A stretch of 34,924 nucleotides of DNA from NCBI GenBank assembly GCA_002084805.1, contig NBMC01000005.1, positions 93,520-128,443 of the forward strand. Direction: 5' to 3'. The notes below the pieces were generated by a model. That model made no database searches. It saw nothing but the letters and a program-made list of their open reading frames with translations, and was not told the DNA's origin. The stretch comes from Spirochaetaceae bacterium 4572_59 (GTDB lineage: Bacteria > Spirochaetota > Spirochaetia > DSM-2461). The position numbers were made by a program, and so were the translations under genes. This document shows positions 1 to 7,977 of this stretch, piece by piece. Within the stretch, counting starts at the first letter, position 1. Each line of letters starts with the position of its first letter.

Positions 1-527
1 CTCCTGCAGAATCCGCTCAGACTGGTATAGATATTTCCGATTGTATAACCCACCTCCCCGGCCAGAAGCTCTCCCCCGCCACCCCGCAGCTCCACAGAGA
101 TGGTTTTACAGGGAGAGGGATTGTCCTCTTCCTGCAGTTTTGTCATGATGCGGGCATATTCACTGTTCAGCCAGCTGGGATCATGGTAGTTCTTGATCTC
201 CGTCAGAACCTTTTGAAGGTCCCGGTTGATACATAATTGATATGTATTGCTTTGCTCTGAGCGGAGTATTTTCCTGATATGCCCTGATATATGAAGATTC
301 TTCCAATCCAGAACGGCATAACGCCTCTGCAACTCCGGAATCAGGACTACGCCCCCCTCTTCACTCTCATAGGTCGTGGAGATCAACCCCTCATAAGCCA
401 GACGGCTGTAGAAGGAGGGAGACCAGTCAGATGTCCAGTAGAGATGGGACTTTTCATGATAATGGATAAAACGGAGGACCTCAGGGGATGTCAAATCCTC
501 TTCCTCGATGAAAAAAATATCAGACAA
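1..527 (-). CDS. Leucyl/phenylalanyl-tRNA-protein transferase-like (Aat/GNAT fold) protein, partial
   Basis: An open minus-strand frame runs without a stop from about 556 to the left edge of the window. Its translation carries the block LDWKNLHISGHIRKIL and the later block LLAGEVGYTIGNIYTS. These resemble the central 'LHISRSMKR' region and the 'LVGGMYGVALG' region of Aat, the enzyme that adds Leu or Phe to N-degron proteins. The match is to the divergent, GNAT-like form I associate with spirochaetes rather than to the E. coli type. The start is uncertain: no ATG lies in this frame. TTG at 527, preceded by GGGCAGG-like bases, is the first usable start after an in-frame TGA near 559. An ATG at 561 is in another frame and soon stops, so a frameshift at the 5' end is possible. 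The C-terminus lies outside the window. The family call is from motif memory. Confidence 0.55.
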   Translation of the reverse strand, partial: MSDIFFIEEEDLTSPEVLRFIHYHEKSHLYWTSDWSPSFYSRLAYEGLISTTYESEEGGVVLIPELQRRYAVLDWKNLHISGHIRKILRSEQSNTYQLCINRDLQKVLTEIKNYHDPSWLNSEYARIMTKLQEEDNPSPCKTISVELRGGGGELLAGEVGYTIGNIYTSLSGFCR

Positions 528-600
528 CGGAACCTGCCCTTTCGAAAATACGTATACTCATACCATTGTACAGAAAAGCAGGCTCTCTGATCTACTTTTT

Positions 601-999
601 TTATGCTTTTGTTGCTTCCAGCATTCTGGTGAATTCGGCTTCAGGCTTTGGTCCTACTACAAACTCTTTGATCTTTCCGCCCTCCACTACAACCGTAGAG
701 GGAGTACCCATTACACCGAAGGCCCTGGCTGTATTCATATCTTTGGAAATATCCACTTTAAAACAGCGGGGATTGTTTTTCGTGTATTTTCCCACCAGAG
801 GCGTCATAGTCCGGCAGGCACCACAGTTGGGACTGTAAAAGTAAAAAAGAACTGATTTGCCACCTTTCAGGGCCTTTCCATATGTTCCGGACAGGGCGGG
901 AGCGGGTTTTCCTTTTTTTAATTTCATTTTTAATACCATAAAATACTGAAAACCGAAGAAAAGTGCGACTATAATAACAAGTGCTAATAAAATATTCAT
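601..999 (-). CDS. Membrane-anchored thioredoxin-like protein
   Basis: The 132-residue protein has an N-terminal hydrophobic segment (about residues 2-20) that should anchor it in the inner membrane, followed by a short basic linker. A thioredoxin fold follows with the redox motif CGAC (in SPNCGACRTM) and the cis-proline context MGTPSTVV. It is expected to be a thiol-disulfide oxidoreductase or a thioredoxin-like reductant; the substrate cannot be told. ATG at 999 is preferred over the ORF's upstream start at 1053. It is preceded by AAGGA at good spacing, and it puts the hydrophobic segment at the true N-terminus. The Shine-Dalgarno bases lie in the 3' arm of a perfect 17-bp inverted repeat (1003-1040), which suggests translational control. 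It lies between the LuxR gene upstream and the Aat-like gene downstream, all on the same strand. Confidence 0.8.
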   Translation of the reverse strand: MNILLALVIIVALFFGFQYFMVLKMKLKKGKPAPALSGTYGKALKGGKSVLFYFYSPNCGACRTMTPLVGKYTKNNPRCFKVDISKDMNTARAFGVMGTPSTVVVEGGKIKEFVVGPKPEAEFTRMLEATKA

Positions 1000-1002
1000 A
1001 TT

Positions 1003-1040
1003 GTATTCCTTATATATTTGTTTAAATATATAAGGAATAC
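1003..1040 (-). promoter_or_regulatory. Perfect hairpin covering the thioredoxin-like gene's ribosome-binding site
   Basis: Two 17-base arms (1003-1019 and 1024-1040) are exact reverse complements around a 4-base loop. Read on the minus strand, the 3' arm contains AAGGAATAC, and the ATG at 999 follows three bases later, so folding would bury the Shine-Dalgarno. The stem is very A/T-rich (3 G/C pairs). On the plus strand the hairpin is followed by TTTTTT (1041-1046), so an intrinsic-terminator reading is also possible, but no plus-strand gene ends there. Confidence 0.6.
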
Positions 1041-1131
1041 TTTTTTCTGTCAAATTTCTTTTCCATATATTTCCAAGATAGTAAATCCGACAGCTACGGC
1101 ATCCTGTACTCCGGACTAACGTCAGGGCACA

Positions 1132-2202
1132 TCAGACAGAGAGCCGAAAGACCAGCTGCGTTCGGGATTCCACCCCGGCTTTATTGAAAATATTCCAGAT
1201 ATGACGCTTCACAGTGGATTCGGTAATCTTCAGTTCCAGAGAGATGTCTTTATTGGAAAATCCCCGGTAGAGACAGCGGATAACCTCTTTTTCCCTGAAG
1301 GAAAAATGATACAGGGTTTCTAGCTGAGAAAAATCCAGCAAGTCACTCTTTTCCGGAAACTCATCCCTCTTTCTAAGGGAGAGGATGAGCTGCGGTTCTC
1401 CGGGGAAGTAGGACCGGAAATGCGGATCAGGCAGATTCCGGAATGTCAGATGATAGAGACAGTCCTTCTCCTTTAGCCAGAGATCTCCTGAACCTGGTGA
1501 TTTATCAGGATTGAGAAACCCTTTCAGAGCCTGATTGAAACGATGGGAATTTTCACTCAATCCCCGCCCGGGCACATCCCGGAACCGCTCTCCAAACAGC
1601 GTGGAACAGGCCGAATGGATCCGGGTGCCTCCTTGCAGGACCTGACCGTAGGCATTCAGGAGAGCAGAATCCTCCTCTTCAACCTCGGAATACAGGATCC
1701 GTCTGAATGCTTCAAGTATAAAATCTGAAATAAAACAGAAAATTTCATAATCATTCCGGGAAAAAGGATGACAGTTCAGCCCCTCTCTCCCGATGGCCAG
1801 GAATCCGGCTTGAAAGTTATTGATTCTCAGGGGTACATAGAAACAGTCTCCACAGGGTCGAACCTTCTGAGTCTCCGCCAGAAACTCTCTCTTTCCCGGA
1901 ATATCCAGAGGTTCAAGCTGTTTAAAAAGGGCGGGGCTGTTGGTTTCAACCAGATGGTTCAGAAGAAAATCCTGGGATAGCAACGGGAGATACACGTTGG
2001 TAAATTCCGAATAGTTATTGGTAACAAACAACTCCTGAGGGGAATACCGGTTGGGAAACAAGAGAGCACCGAAGTACTGCCCATCCAAGACCCTCCCGAT
2101 AAGGGGAGCCATATCCATGAGAAATTTTTCATCCAGATCTTTCGTATAGACCTCTTTAATGATCTGCTGAATGATAATAGTCTGTTGATCAGTCAGAAAC
2201 AA
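1132..2202 (-). CDS. LuxR-family transcriptional regulator with N-terminal sensor region
   Basis: The last 65 or so residues of this 356-residue protein form a LuxR/FixJ-type helix-turn-helix (FSFREKEVIRCLYRGFSNKD followed by ISLELKITESTVKRHIWNIF). Both the characteristic 'REKEV' opening and the recognition helix are visible. The N-terminal 280 residues look like a soluble sensor or GAF-like region, without a receiver-domain Asp that I can identify, and no membrane segment is evident. The start is TTG at 2202: a GGGAG Shine-Dalgarno sits at 2209-2213 with a 6-base spacer. It lies upstream of the thioredoxin-like gene on the same strand, with 132 bases and a hairpin between them. The regulated genes and the ligand cannot be deduced. 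Confidence 0.8.
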   Translation of the reverse strand: MFLTDQQTIIIQQIIKEVYTKDLDEKFLMDMAPLIGRVLDGQYFGALLFPNRYSPQELFVTNNYSEFTNVYLPLLSQDFLLNHLVETNSPALFKQLEPLDIPGKREFLAETQKVRPCGDCFYVPLRINNFQAGFLAIGREGLNCHPFSRNDYEIFCFISDFILEAFRRILYSEVEEEDSALLNAYGQVLQGGTRIHSACSTLFGERFRDVPGRGLSENSHRFNQALKGFLNPDKSPGSGDLWLKEKDCLYHLTFRNLPDPHFRSYFPGEPQLILSLRKRDEFPEKSDLLDFSQLETLYHFSFREKEVIRCLYRGFSNKDISLELKITESTVKRHIWNIFNKAGVESRTQLVFRLSV

Positions 2203-2305
2203 AAATAACTCCCGACAGAAACATAATTCTTTTACTATGATACGATAGAACTTCTGAGATTAAAAGGATTATTACGTAATATATGACTATTGGTATATTA
2301 TTCAG

Positions 2306-2335
2306 AAAAAAAAAAGGTCCCTTCCCGAAAAGGAG
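2306..2335 (-). terminator. Probable intrinsic terminator of the lipoprotein gene
   Basis: On the minus strand a short hairpin (CCTT/AAGG arms with a TTCGGG loop, about 2318-2335) is followed by an uninterrupted run of ten T residues (2315-2306). It lies 60-90 bases downstream of the lipoprotein stop codon. The stem is short, so the call relies mostly on the T-run and position. Confidence 0.5.
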
Positions 2336-2393
2336 AATCCAGGCTGAGATGCTCCGGATCCTCCTTCATCCTGTCAATATGGAGTACGAAACA

Positions 2394-3203
2394 TCAGCGA
2401 CTTCGTGTTCCTTTCCAGCTGCCGTCGGAACTGCCGTCATCAAAACTCCATGTTCCGTTTACGGAATCTCCCGTTTTTTGGCCGGAACAGATCTCTGGAC
2501 CATCATCAGCCATCTCTAATGTGATCGAATCACCTATGATTAATCCTGTATAGTTTCCTTTTTGAGATAAGTCAGGGGTATAGTATTCTGCCGGCATATT
2601 GGTTGTTTCCTTCCCGGAATAAAGCCCTTCCAGTTTGTTTCCCTCTATCAGAAAATTCCAGGTTCCGGTATTTTTAACATAATAACCATCCGGGATGCTC
2701 GAGTTATGAACATTCCCTTCATACGTCCCTTCCCAGGCTTCCAGCAGAGTCGTGGAGCTTTCCTTTTTGACTGTTGTTCCAATCTCTTCGCCGTCCATCT
2801 TCACACTCACACTGCTGATATCCCCGCTTGATGAAACTGTCAGATCAAAATCAAAAACCGATCCAACGATTGTCAGGGAAAACGTGACCTTCAGACTGCC
2901 GTCAGACTGTTCTGTAGCCGTACCTTCTTTGCTTATGGTCGTCCCGTCCACCTCCATATACAGGGTGGCTTTATAACTATCTCCTACGCTGCGGCCCAAA
3001 GGAGTACTGTCAATCTCAATTTTATAGGTACCCGATGTATCAGAGTCGGCAATCACTCCCTTATATACCCCCGTTGCCTTGTCATCATCCTCCGTTTGAG
3101 CATCCGGAGTGGCGGTTAGTGGAGTCTCTTTGTCCCCATCGCTTGACATATCACAGGCGAAAAACAGCAACGGGATTAATAAAAGCAAAACCAGTTTTTT
3201 CAT
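2394..3203 (-). CDS. Unrecognised lipoprotein
   Basis: The start at 3203 (MKKLVLLLL...) is preceded by AGAGGTG and gives a signal peptide ending in a lipobox-like LFFAC, so the mature protein should begin at that Cys (about residue 17) and be lipid-anchored. After the Cys comes a Ser/Asp/Glu-rich linker. The rest (269 residues in total) is rich in Gly, Ser, Thr and Asp and in short alternating beta-like segments. Three glycine-centred segments (GVYKGVIADSDTSG, WEGTYEGNVHNSS and KGNYTGLIIGDS) suggest a beta-sheet or barrel-like extracytoplasmic fold. I do not recognise the family. It appears monocistronic, with its own promoter region at 3204-3383, shared divergently with adenine deaminase. 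Confidence 0.8.
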   Translation of the reverse strand: MKKLVLLLLIPLLFFACDMSSDGDKETPLTATPDAQTEDDDKATGVYKGVIADSDTSGTYKIEIDSTPLGRSVGDSYKATLYMEVDGTTISKEGTATEQSDGSLKVTFSLTIVGSVFDFDLTVSSSGDISSVSVKMDGEEIGTTVKKESSTTLLEAWEGTYEGNVHNSSIPDGYYVKNTGTWNFLIEGNKLEGLYSGKETTNMPAEYYTPDLSQKGNYTGLIIGDSITLEMADDGPEICSGQKTGDSVNGTWSFDDGSSDGSWKGTRSR

Positions 3204-3213
3204 ATCACACCTC

Positions 3214-3333
3214 TTTCTGATATACATTTATGATCAATTCGATCATACTAAAAGAATAAAACCTAATGACTGTGCAATCAATACAACTAAAGTTGTAGCC
3301 CCCCCGCGATGATAGAATTTTTTCTGATATACA
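3214..3333. promoter_or_regulatory. Divergent intergenic region with paired repeats between the lipoprotein gene and ade
   Basis: Three ordered elements lie between the divergent genes. The 13-base word TTTCTGATATACA occurs twice as an exact direct repeat (3214-3226 and 3321-3333). TATGATC/GATCATA form an inverted repeat around AATTC (3229-3247). TACAACT/AGTTGTA form another around AA (3282-3297). They look like regulator sites, but I cannot name the regulator and see no convincing -35/-10 pair. I see no purine-riboswitch core upstream of ade. Confidence 0.4.
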
Positions 3334-3383
3334 AAAGAGATAATACTGGCTTAAAATCATGAAAAACACATCCGGAGGACAAC

Positions 3384-5204
3384 ATGGATTTTCAGAAATT
3401 GCGAAGTGATAAATCACAGATAACAAAAGAGCTGGTATCAGTAGCTATGGGACAAGAGGCCGGCGATATTATTATCCGGAATGGTAAACTGATTAATGTG
3501 CATACGGCCCTGATTGAAGATCCCTGCGATGTCATCATCCATAAGGGTTTTATAGCCTATGTGGGAAATACGGAGAATCATCCCGTATCGGATGATACGA
3601 AAATCATCGAGGCCGAGGGACAGTATATTCTGCCCGGGCTGATCGACAGTCATATGCATGTGGAAAGCTCCATGGTGGATCTCCCCTCTTTTGCGGCAGG
3701 GATTCTTCCCCATGGAACCACAACAATCTGCCCTGATATCCATGAAATGACCAATGTGTTTGGTCTCAAGGCGGTAGAACTATTTCAGGAAACATCAGAA
3801 AATTTACCTTTAAAAGTTTTTACGGCCATGCCTGTCTGTGTCCCATCCATCCCAGGAATGGAAGATGCCGGTGCCGAAATTAACGCAGAAGATGTGGGAG
3901 AAGCCTATCAAAAGGGCTGGGTGGAGCTGCAGGGTGAGCAGATGAACTTTCCCGGGGTAATATTCGGAGATCCCGCAGTCCACGCTATCGGAGCGGAAAG
4001 CCTGAAACGCGACGGGGTTATGACCGGTCACTACTCCTCACCGGATCTAAAGGGAGGACTTAATGCCTTTATTGCTGCAGGAATGACAGCCTGCCATGAG
4101 AGTACAAACGCTTCGGAGGCTCTGGAAAAGGCCAAACGGGGAATGTATGTACAGCAGCGCTATGGAACCGCCTGGCTGGATCTGCCCAACCTGGTACCGG
4201 CCATACTGGAAAATCCGGGGATAGATACAAGAATGTTCACCCTGGTAACAGATGATGTTACCCCCCTGACCATATCCGAGGAAGGACAGCTTATCCGGGT
4301 TCTCAGAGAAGCTGTTCGTCTGGGAATAAACCCCATACAGGCCATACAAATGGTGACACTTAATGCCGCCCAGCTCCTGGGCAAAGACAGATGGATTGGT
4401 TCTGTAGCCCCCGGGAAAGCGGCTGATATTCTTCTAGTGGACAATCTGAAGGATCTGTCGATCAAGCTGGTCATATCCGGTGGCATTATTGCTGCTGAAA
4501 ATGGTGCACTGAAAGTAGAAATAAAGAGCTATGATTACCCCGCATGGGCTCTGAACTCTGTGCATATTTCAGAACAGAAGGCGGAAGATTTCAGGCTTGC
4601 CAGTTCTGCAACAGAAGAGCAGACAGTCCGTGCCATACGTATGATACCGGGAATGGTATTTACCAAAGAAGAACATGTCTCTATTATGCCTGAAAAGGGG
4701 GAGCTGAAGGCAGACCCCGCCAATGATCTGGCAAAAATATGCAGCCTTTATCGTCATGAAAAATTCGTTCCAGAGCAGGACAGGCGGTCCATGGGATTCG
4801 TCAAAGGTCTGTTTCTTGATGAAAATACCGCCTATGCTTCTACGGTTTCACACGATTGTCACAACCTGCTGATTGTCGGTACAGCTGACAAAGAGATGGC
4901 CCTGGCTGCTAATACGCTTAAAAACAGCGGCGGAGGACTCGTAGCCGTAAGAAAGGGAGAAGTTCTGGCGCATGTCCCCCTCCCCTTTGGTGGATTAATG
5001 AGCCTGAAATCAGTGGATGAAGCTGGTGAGGACGTCAAAAAAATAGAGCAGGCTCTGATTCAAATAGGCTGTCCCCATAAATCGGCCGAAATGACTATCA
5101 GCCTTCTGGCTCTGATAGTCCTCCCGGAACTTCATATTTCCAATAAAGGACTGGTTCAGCTGAAAGAAGGACAGGCCCCCCGTTTTGTTCCCTTAATCCT
5201 TTAG
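3384..5204 (+). CDS. ade: Adenine deaminase
   Basis: This 606-residue amidohydrolase-superfamily protein matches the Ade family in length and layout. Its metal-dependent core has LPGLIDSHMHVESSM near residue 90, then GHYSSPDLKG, the ACHESTNASE block and VTDD. The C-terminal half has the second Ade domain with GFVKGLFLDENTAYASTVSHD split around a His/Asp-containing SHDCHN motif. The enzyme converts adenine to hypoxanthine and ammonia in the cytoplasm. GGAGG at 3373-3377 precedes the ATG at good spacing. The 'DDRHP...GHVD' signature I recall from Bacillus Ade reads DDVTP...GQLI here, so it belongs to a divergent branch and the substrate should be treated with some caution. It overlaps the convergent tapT gene by 12 bases and pairs functionally with purA/purB/guaB/guaA at 28.7-34.4 kb. 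Confidence 0.88.
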   Translation: MDFQKLRSDKSQITKELVSVAMGQEAGDIIIRNGKLINVHTALIEDPCDVIIHKGFIAYVGNTENHPVSDDTKIIEAEGQYILPGLIDSHMHVESSMVDLPSFAAGILPHGTTTICPDIHEMTNVFGLKAVELFQETSENLPLKVFTAMPVCVPSIPGMEDAGAEINAEDVGEAYQKGWVELQGEQMNFPGVIFGDPAVHAIGAESLKRDGVMTGHYSSPDLKGGLNAFIAAGMTACHESTNASEALEKAKRGMYVQQRYGTAWLDLPNLVPAILENPGIDTRMFTLVTDDVTPLTISEEGQLIRVLREAVRLGINPIQAIQMVTLNAAQLLGKDRWIGSVAPGKAADILLVDNLKDLSIKLVISGGIIAAENGALKVEIKSYDYPAWALNSVHISEQKAEDFRLASSATEEQTVRAIRMIPGMVFTKEEHVSIMPEKGELKADPANDLAKICSLYRHEKFVPEQDRRSMGFVKGLFLDENTAYASTVSHDCHNLLIVGTADKEMALAANTLKNSGGGLVAVRKGEVLAHVPLPFGGLMSLKSVDEAGEDVKKIEQALIQIGCPHKSAEMTISLLALIVLPELHISNKGLVQLKEGQAPRFVPLIL

Positions 5205-5846
5205 GGACCTGTCTAAGGGCTCCGTGGGTCCTCGGCCCAGTCGTTCATCACGGCAGTCCTCCTGAAATTTCACCATCTTCTGAAAAACCTCCATCAGACC
5301 GGAAGGATCTGCTTCCGTATGACAAATACCGGATTTCTGCAATTCCTTTATGAGGTAGTAGGAAGTTTCGATGGTGGAAAGACAGTAGTCCTCAGGCTGG
5401 GTTTTAATGGCAAAGGCAGAGCGGTATTCATGACTGAAAGAGAGTTTTGGCAGCTTCTGCAGACTGGGACTGCGAAATATCATCTGACGGGCCAGTCTCC
5501 AGGTGGCATCTACCAGAAATACAAGCAGGGTTCTGCCTTCTCTCTGTGCCTGAAAATCAAAGCTTTCCGCGTAGTGAGCATCCTTTCCGGGATAGAGCAG
5601 CATGGGAAAGTATGAGGAATCGGATATCAGTTGCTGAGTCCGTTTGTTATGGTCAAAACTCTGAGCGATAATAATCTCTGAGTCAACAAGGGAGAGGCTG
5701 GCCAGGCGGCCCGTTCCTGTTTTCTGTTTATAAGCTTCTTTGGGATGCATAAGAAAGATAAATTTGACACCCGTTTGAATAGGATGGATATCACTGCAAT
5801 AACAGCTTTGAACGGGGCGAAAACACTTAAGACACTTTTCAGACAT
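5193..5846 (-). CDS. tapT: DTW-domain tRNA-uridine aminocarboxypropyltransferase
   Basis: The product carries the family signature DATW (VDATWRLARQM) and, near its N-terminus, the cysteine-rich cluster CLKCFRPVQSCYCSDI that probably binds metal. These are the hallmarks of DTW/TDD-superfamily proteins, which use S-adenosylmethionine to make 3-(3-amino-3-carboxypropyl)uridine in tRNA. About 217 residues is the usual size. The ORF extends to 5915, but the residues before the Met at 5846 are Trp-rich and not family-like, so 5846 is the preferred start, although I see no strong Shine-Dalgarno before it. Its 3' end overlaps ade by 12 bases in convergent orientation; its 5' end faces the TrmB-type regulator, whose promoter lies at 5900-5928. 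Confidence 0.85.
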   Translation of the reverse strand: MSEKCLKCFRPVQSCYCSDIHPIQTGVKFIFLMHPKEAYKQKTGTGRLASLSLVDSEIIIAQSFDHNKRTQQLISDSSYFPMLLYPGKDAHYAESFDFQAQREGRTLLVFLVDATWRLARQMIFRSPSLQKLPKLSFSHEYRSAFAIKTQPEDYCLSTIETSYYLIKELQKSGICHTEADPSGLMEVFQKMVKFQEDCRDERLGRGPTEPLDRSLKD

Positions 5847-5899
5847 GTGCGCATTATAGAGATTCCACCGGCCGGTTGGAAGTCCCCAAGCTGAAGAGA

Positions 5900-5928
5900 T
5901 AGACATCACGACCATAGACGGTTATAAT
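5900..5928 (+). promoter_or_regulatory. Sigma-70-type promoter of the TrmB-type regulator
   Basis: TAGACA (5900-5905) and a perfect TATAAT (5923-5928) are separated by exactly 17 bases. Transcription should start near 5935, only about 8 bases before the ATG at 5943. This argues against the in-frame TTG at 5928, which lies inside the -10 element, and implies a near-leaderless mRNA. Confidence 0.65.
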
Positions 5929-5942
5929 TGAAACATAAGATT

Positions 5943-6749
5943 ATGACAGACAAAGAAACAGAGGCCATTCTGGCCAACTTGAAAGAACTTGGATTTACCG
6001 AATACGAGGGAAAGGTCTATATGACCCTTATCAACGACCATCCTCTGAGTGCCTATAATATTTCCAAAAACTCAGGGGTTCCCCACTCCCGGGTTTATGA
6101 TATTACCCGCAGACTGATCAAAAAGGGCTATGTAAGCTCCAAGGGTACCAACCCGGAGCTGTTCTCCCCTATATCACCGGAAGAACTGATATCCCGTCTG
6201 CGCCGGAACAACTCCAAGCTGACGGAAGAATTACAGCAGCAGCTGGATTCCATCAAATTCACGGCGGATTTTGATCCTGTATGGAATATATCCGGTCACA
6301 ACGAAGCCATTGAGATGGCTCAGCAACTGATCGAAGAAGCTAAAGAAATAATTTTTATCGGAGTTTGGGATGAAGAATTCAATCTTCTGGAGGAAATTTT
6401 ACACAAAGCCCATAACAGAGGAGTAAAGATCAACATCCTCCTCTACGGGGTAGCCAAAGCTGATTTTGGGGAGATTTACTATCACAGTATTGAAAAACTT
6501 CATGATATCAGCAAGGTGGGACGCTCTCTTGACCTTGTAATCGATGGAGATGTCTGCATAACGGGAAGCCTGGGCGCTGTTGTTCCCTGCCAGGCGGTCT
6601 GGACCCGGAATAAAGGCCTGATTAAATCAATCGAAGGCTATATCATTCATGATTTTTATATTGCCGAAGTAAGTGATTATCTAGGAGATAAGGTGGACGA
6701 GCTCTTCGGAAGAAACTTTGAAAAACTGCGAAAGAAATACGGACACTAA
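5943..6749 (+). CDS. TrmB-family transcriptional regulator
   Basis: The N-terminal 80 residues form a winged helix of the TrmB type: LKELGFTEYEGKVYMTLI, then SAYNISKNSGVPHSRVYDI and a wing leading to KGYVSSKG. A predicted helical linker follows (about residues 83-108), then a phospholipase-D-like sensor domain (TADFDPVWNISGHNEAIEMA ... IIFIGVWDEEF), as in TrmB proteins that bind sugars or other small ligands. The protein has 268 residues from ATG 5943. No Shine-Dalgarno is visible before this ATG, in keeping with the near-leaderless transcript predicted from the promoter at 5900-5928. It stands just before the alr/ord divergent region, which contains several inverted repeats, so it is a good candidate regulator of the ornithine operon. 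That link is an inference from position only. Confidence 0.8.
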   Translation: MTDKETEAILANLKELGFTEYEGKVYMTLINDHPLSAYNISKNSGVPHSRVYDITRRLIKKGYVSSKGTNPELFSPISPEELISRLRRNNSKLTEELQQQLDSIKFTADFDPVWNISGHNEAIEMAQQLIEEAKEIIFIGVWDEEFNLLEEILHKAHNRGVKINILLYGVAKADFGEIYYHSIEKLHDISKVGRSLDLVIDGDVCITGSLGAVVPCQAVWTRNKGLIKSIEGYIIHDFYIAEVSDYLGDKVDELFGRNFEKLRKKYGH

Positions 6750-6751
6750 CC

Positions 6752-6771
6752 CTCCCCCGCTTTCAGCGGAG
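6752..6771. terminator. Short hairpin between convergent regulator and alr genes
   Basis: CCGCT/AGCGG arms around TTC (6757-6769) lie immediately after the regulator's stop codon and before the alr stop on the opposite strand. The stem is only five base pairs and the following bases are not a clean T-run, so it is a weak bidirectional terminator candidate. Confidence 0.35.
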
Positions 6772-6778
6772 ATTCTCT

Positions 6779-7927
6779 CTAGAGTGATTTCGTTCTTTCT
6801 TTATAGTCCCTGGGAACCCTTTTATTGATATTACAAGTAAGCTCATAGGGTATAGAATTACAGATTCCGGCAATATCAGTGGCCGTCATAGCCCCGTCAT
6901 CCGGCCCGAATAGAATCACCGGGTCAAACAGCACCACATCAGTAACAGGCCCCAGATCAACCATAAATTGATCCATACAGATCCGTCCCACTATGGGATA
7001 GGATTGCCCGTTTATCATGACCCGTCCTCTACCGGAAAGCAGTCTGTTATATCCGTCCCCATAACCGACAGGTATGGTTGCTATCCAGCTATCCCGGGGA
7101 GCAGACCAGGTTCTGCCGTAGGAGACGGATGTCCCCTTTTGTACTCTCTTCAGAAAGGCGACACGAGAGACTAGTTCCATCACAGGTTTAAAAGCAGCGG
7201 GTTTCTTCATGCGGGGATCCGGGTAATATCCGTAGAGACAGATTCCCGCCCGTACCATATCAAAATGGGCTTCTGAATAGGCAATAATAGCCCCCGAATT
7301 GGCAGCGTGGACGATCCCAGGATCAAGACCTATGGCCCTGATGGCGTCCACTGTCTTTTGGAAAAGAGATATCTGATTTTTTGTAAAACGAATATCATCT
7401 TCTTCAGGACTGTCAGAAACCGGAAAGTGAGTACAGACTCCTTCCTGAATCAGATACTCCCTCGTCCCGATAAACCCGGCAAGTTCTGTGGCCTTATGGG
7501 GAGTTACACCGATCCGGCCCATGCCCGTATCCACCTTGATATGAACCTTTATGGAGCGTTTTTGACTGGCCGCCTCGGTATTCAGTTTTTCCGCATAGGA
7601 TTTATCTCCCACAAAGGGGGTCAGCCCATATTGAACCAGGTCGGGAATTTCCGCATCCAAAGGCAGACTGAAAAGTAGGATGGGAGCATTGATTCCGGCT
7701 TCCCGCAGGATAACAGCTTCATTAACAGTAGCAATAGCCAGAAAATCCACCCCCCATTGAAGGGCTCGTTTTGCGACTTCAACAGCACCATGTCCGTAGG
7801 CGTCGGCCTTGACAGCAACACAGATTTTACTGCGTCCCCCTGTCAGTTTTTTAATACAGTTCAGATTATGATCTATATGGTCCAGATGGATAACAGCTCT
7901 GGTTGCTCTTCTGTTTATCTGCGGCAT
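6779..7927 (-). CDS. alr: Alanine racemase
   Basis: The 382-residue protein is a fold-type III PLP enzyme with the standard Alr layout: an N-terminal TIM barrel with the PLP lysine in AVKADAYGHG (K40) and the C-terminal beta domain with the second catalytic tyrosine in VSYGRTW. The GYGDGYNRLLSGR and GRICMDQFMVD blocks are intact. It interconverts L- and D-alanine for peptidoglycan. Here it is also the divergent neighbour of the ornithine degradation operon, whose final thiolase (OrtAB) releases D-alanine. It may therefore take the D-alanine product back to L-alanine as well. Start at 7927 (MPQINRRATRAV) fits the family. The upstream region shared with ord has a 13-base tandem repeat and a perfect inverted repeat. 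Confidence 0.92.
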   Translation of the reverse strand: MPQINRRATRAVIHLDHIDHNLNCIKKLTGGRSKICVAVKADAYGHGAVEVAKRALQWGVDFLAIATVNEAVILREAGINAPILLFSLPLDAEIPDLVQYGLTPFVGDKSYAEKLNTEAASQKRSIKVHIKVDTGMGRIGVTPHKATELAGFIGTREYLIQEGVCTHFPVSDSPEEDDIRFTKNQISLFQKTVDAIRAIGLDPGIVHAANSGAIIAYSEAHFDMVRAGICLYGYYPDPRMKKPAAFKPVMELVSRVAFLKRVQKGTSVSYGRTWSAPRDSWIATIPVGYGDGYNRLLSGRGRVMINGQSYPIVGRICMDQFMVDLGPVTDVVLFDPVILFGPDDGAMTATDIAGICNSIPYELTCNINKRVPRDYKERTKSL

Positions 7928-7950
7928 GGCGGACAGCCCCTTGTATCAGG

Positions 7951-7976
7951 TTTTAAACAACAATTTTAAACAACAA
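7951..7976. repeat. Two exact tandem copies of a 13-base A/T-rich unit
   Basis: TTTTAAACAACAA occurs twice back to back (7951-7963 and 7964-7976) just upstream of alr. This could be regulator sites in helical phase or a slippage duplication inside the alr promoter region. Confidence 0.75.
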
Positions 7977-7977
7977 T

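Noticed and set aside
3228..3383. Purine riboswitch upstream of ade
   Set aside because: No three-way-junction core of the purine riboswitch could be found; only repeats and inverted repeats are seen.
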